NCBI RefSeq assembly: GCF_001885585.1
Contig: NZ_LSRP01000077.1
Coordinates: 1 to 64,000 of the forward strand
Reading direction: 5' to 3'
Source: Pararhizobium antarcticum
GTDB lineage: Bacteria > Pseudomonadota > Alphaproteobacteria > Rhizobiales > Rhizobiaceae
DNA: 64,000 nucleotides
In this document: one piece after another, positions 63,622-64,000 of the stretch
Layout of the letters: each line of letters starts with the position of its first letter
Position numbering within the stretch: the first letter of the stretch is position 1
Program-made: the position numbers and the translations under genes
The notes under the pieces: model-generated
Seen by the model: only the letters and a program-made list of their open reading frames with translations
Told to the model about the DNA's origin: nothing
Database searches by the model: none

Positions 63622-64000
63622 TTATCCTCCGATGCCATGGCGCCGAGCAGTTTTGGCAGATCGCCGAACCGCGCGACAAGGGAAAAGATGACGGCGGCGG
63701 TTGCCACGAACAGGATCGTCACCGAGGCCATGGTCGGCGTGTAGCCGTAGCGCAGTGCGTTGAAGATCTTGATCGGCAGCGTCTCCATCACGAAGCCGAC
63801 GGTCATGTAGGCAACGATATATTCGTTGAGGGACAGGACGAAGGCGAACGCATAACCGGAAACCATGTAAGGCAGGATCAGCGGCAGCACGACGGTGCGG
63901 AAGATCGTCCTGTCGTCGGCGCCCATCGTGGCCGCCGCTTCCACCAGCGAGCGGTCGATGGCGGTGAAGCCGAGCGACAAGGTTACCAGTGGCAGCGTCA
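63618..64000 (-). CDS. ABC transporter permease, PotC/polyamine class (partial at window end)
   Basis: The visible 3' part (about 127 codons; the 5' end is past the window edge) contains the EAA-like loop VEAAATMGADDRTIFRTVVL and helices PYMVSGYAFAFVLSLNEYIV and ASVTILFVATAAVIFSLVAR, typical of PotC/YdcV-type permeases for spermidine/putrescine and related compounds. Translation is coupled to the nitrilase gene. Confidence 0.82.
   Translation of the reverse strand, partial: TLPLVTLSLGFTAIDRSLVEAAATMGADDRTIFRTVVLPLILPYMVSGYAFAFVLSLNEYIVAYMTVGFVMETLPIKIFNALRYGYTPTMASVTILFVATAAVIFSLVARFGDLPKLLGAMASEDK

Overview
The window looks like a chromosomal (or large-replicon) segment of an alphaproteobacterium of the Rhizobiaceae (Rhizobium/Agrobacterium relatives). 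The evidence is uniformly high GC, codon use strongly biased to G/C at third positions, two copies of the roughly 135 bp palindromic intergenic element typical of Rhizobium (RIME-like, 11893-12028 and 27620-27753), a urea-transporter/urease cluster with rhizobial interleaved accessory genes, a DUF6867 gene inside a liv cluster, and an EcfG-type general-stress promoter. I see no tRNA, rRNA, CRISPR array, transposase or integrase. Almost the whole window is metabolic and transport operons for organic nitrogen.

Layout. 1-1226: end of a sugar/polyol ABC transporter locus (start of a secreted protein, probably its binding protein, and a SorC-type regulator). 1446-15217: reductive pyrimidine catabolism, with preT-preA (dihydropyrimidine dehydrogenase), a membrane [2Fe-2S] adenylate/guanylate cyclase, rutR, beta-ureidopropionase-type hydrolase, a DUF4279 protein, dihydropyrimidinase, a small secreted protein, then an ABC transporter with a THI5/NMT1-like binding protein. 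Two RutR-like boxes (1373-1388, 6822-6837) tie the two halves together. 15588-20104: RND efflux pair. 20178-32980 (minus strand): ureG-F-E-(monooxygenase-like)-C-(accessory)-(LprI-like)-B-(DUF1272)-A-D and urtE-D-C-B-A, that is, urea import and hydrolysis to ammonia. 33207-37509 (plus): a large sensor kinase whose input module is an NCS1-type nucleobase/hydantoin permease, plus a LuxR-type response regulator, divergent from urtA across a perfect 16 bp palindrome.

37554-39232: a Tat-signal alpha/beta hydrolase divergent from an OhrR/MarR regulator, with three related operator-like repeats between them. 39366-45144: a branched-chain amino acid type ABC transporter (livJ, DUF6867, livF, livG, livM, livH). 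45443-53164: dimethylglycine/sarcosine dehydrogenase-like flavoprotein and heterotetrameric sarcosine oxidase soxBDAG. 53456-57553: cysQ, an orphan DUF2793 protein, a single-domain response regulator, dps with an EcfG promoter, and a Crp/Fnr regulator. 57870-62130: an SDR and a quinone/hydroquinone-type detoxification group (an MhqO-MhqD-like fusion, an FMN reductase, a second MhqO-like dioxygenase). 62247-64000: a DUF3833 secreted protein, a nitrilase-family amidase and the start of a polyamine-type ABC permease gene running off the end.

The strongest candidate for an under-described system is the permease-fused histidine kinase/response regulator pair next to the urea uptake and urease genes. 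Its permease half, Cys-rich linker, two extra membrane helices, kinase and receiver domains suggest a transceptor that reads uptake of a nitrogenous heterocycle or urea-related compound. Secondary candidates are the dioxygenase-hydrolase fusion with a strong internal ribosome binding site and the iron-sulfur cyclase beside dihydropyrimidine dehydrogenase.
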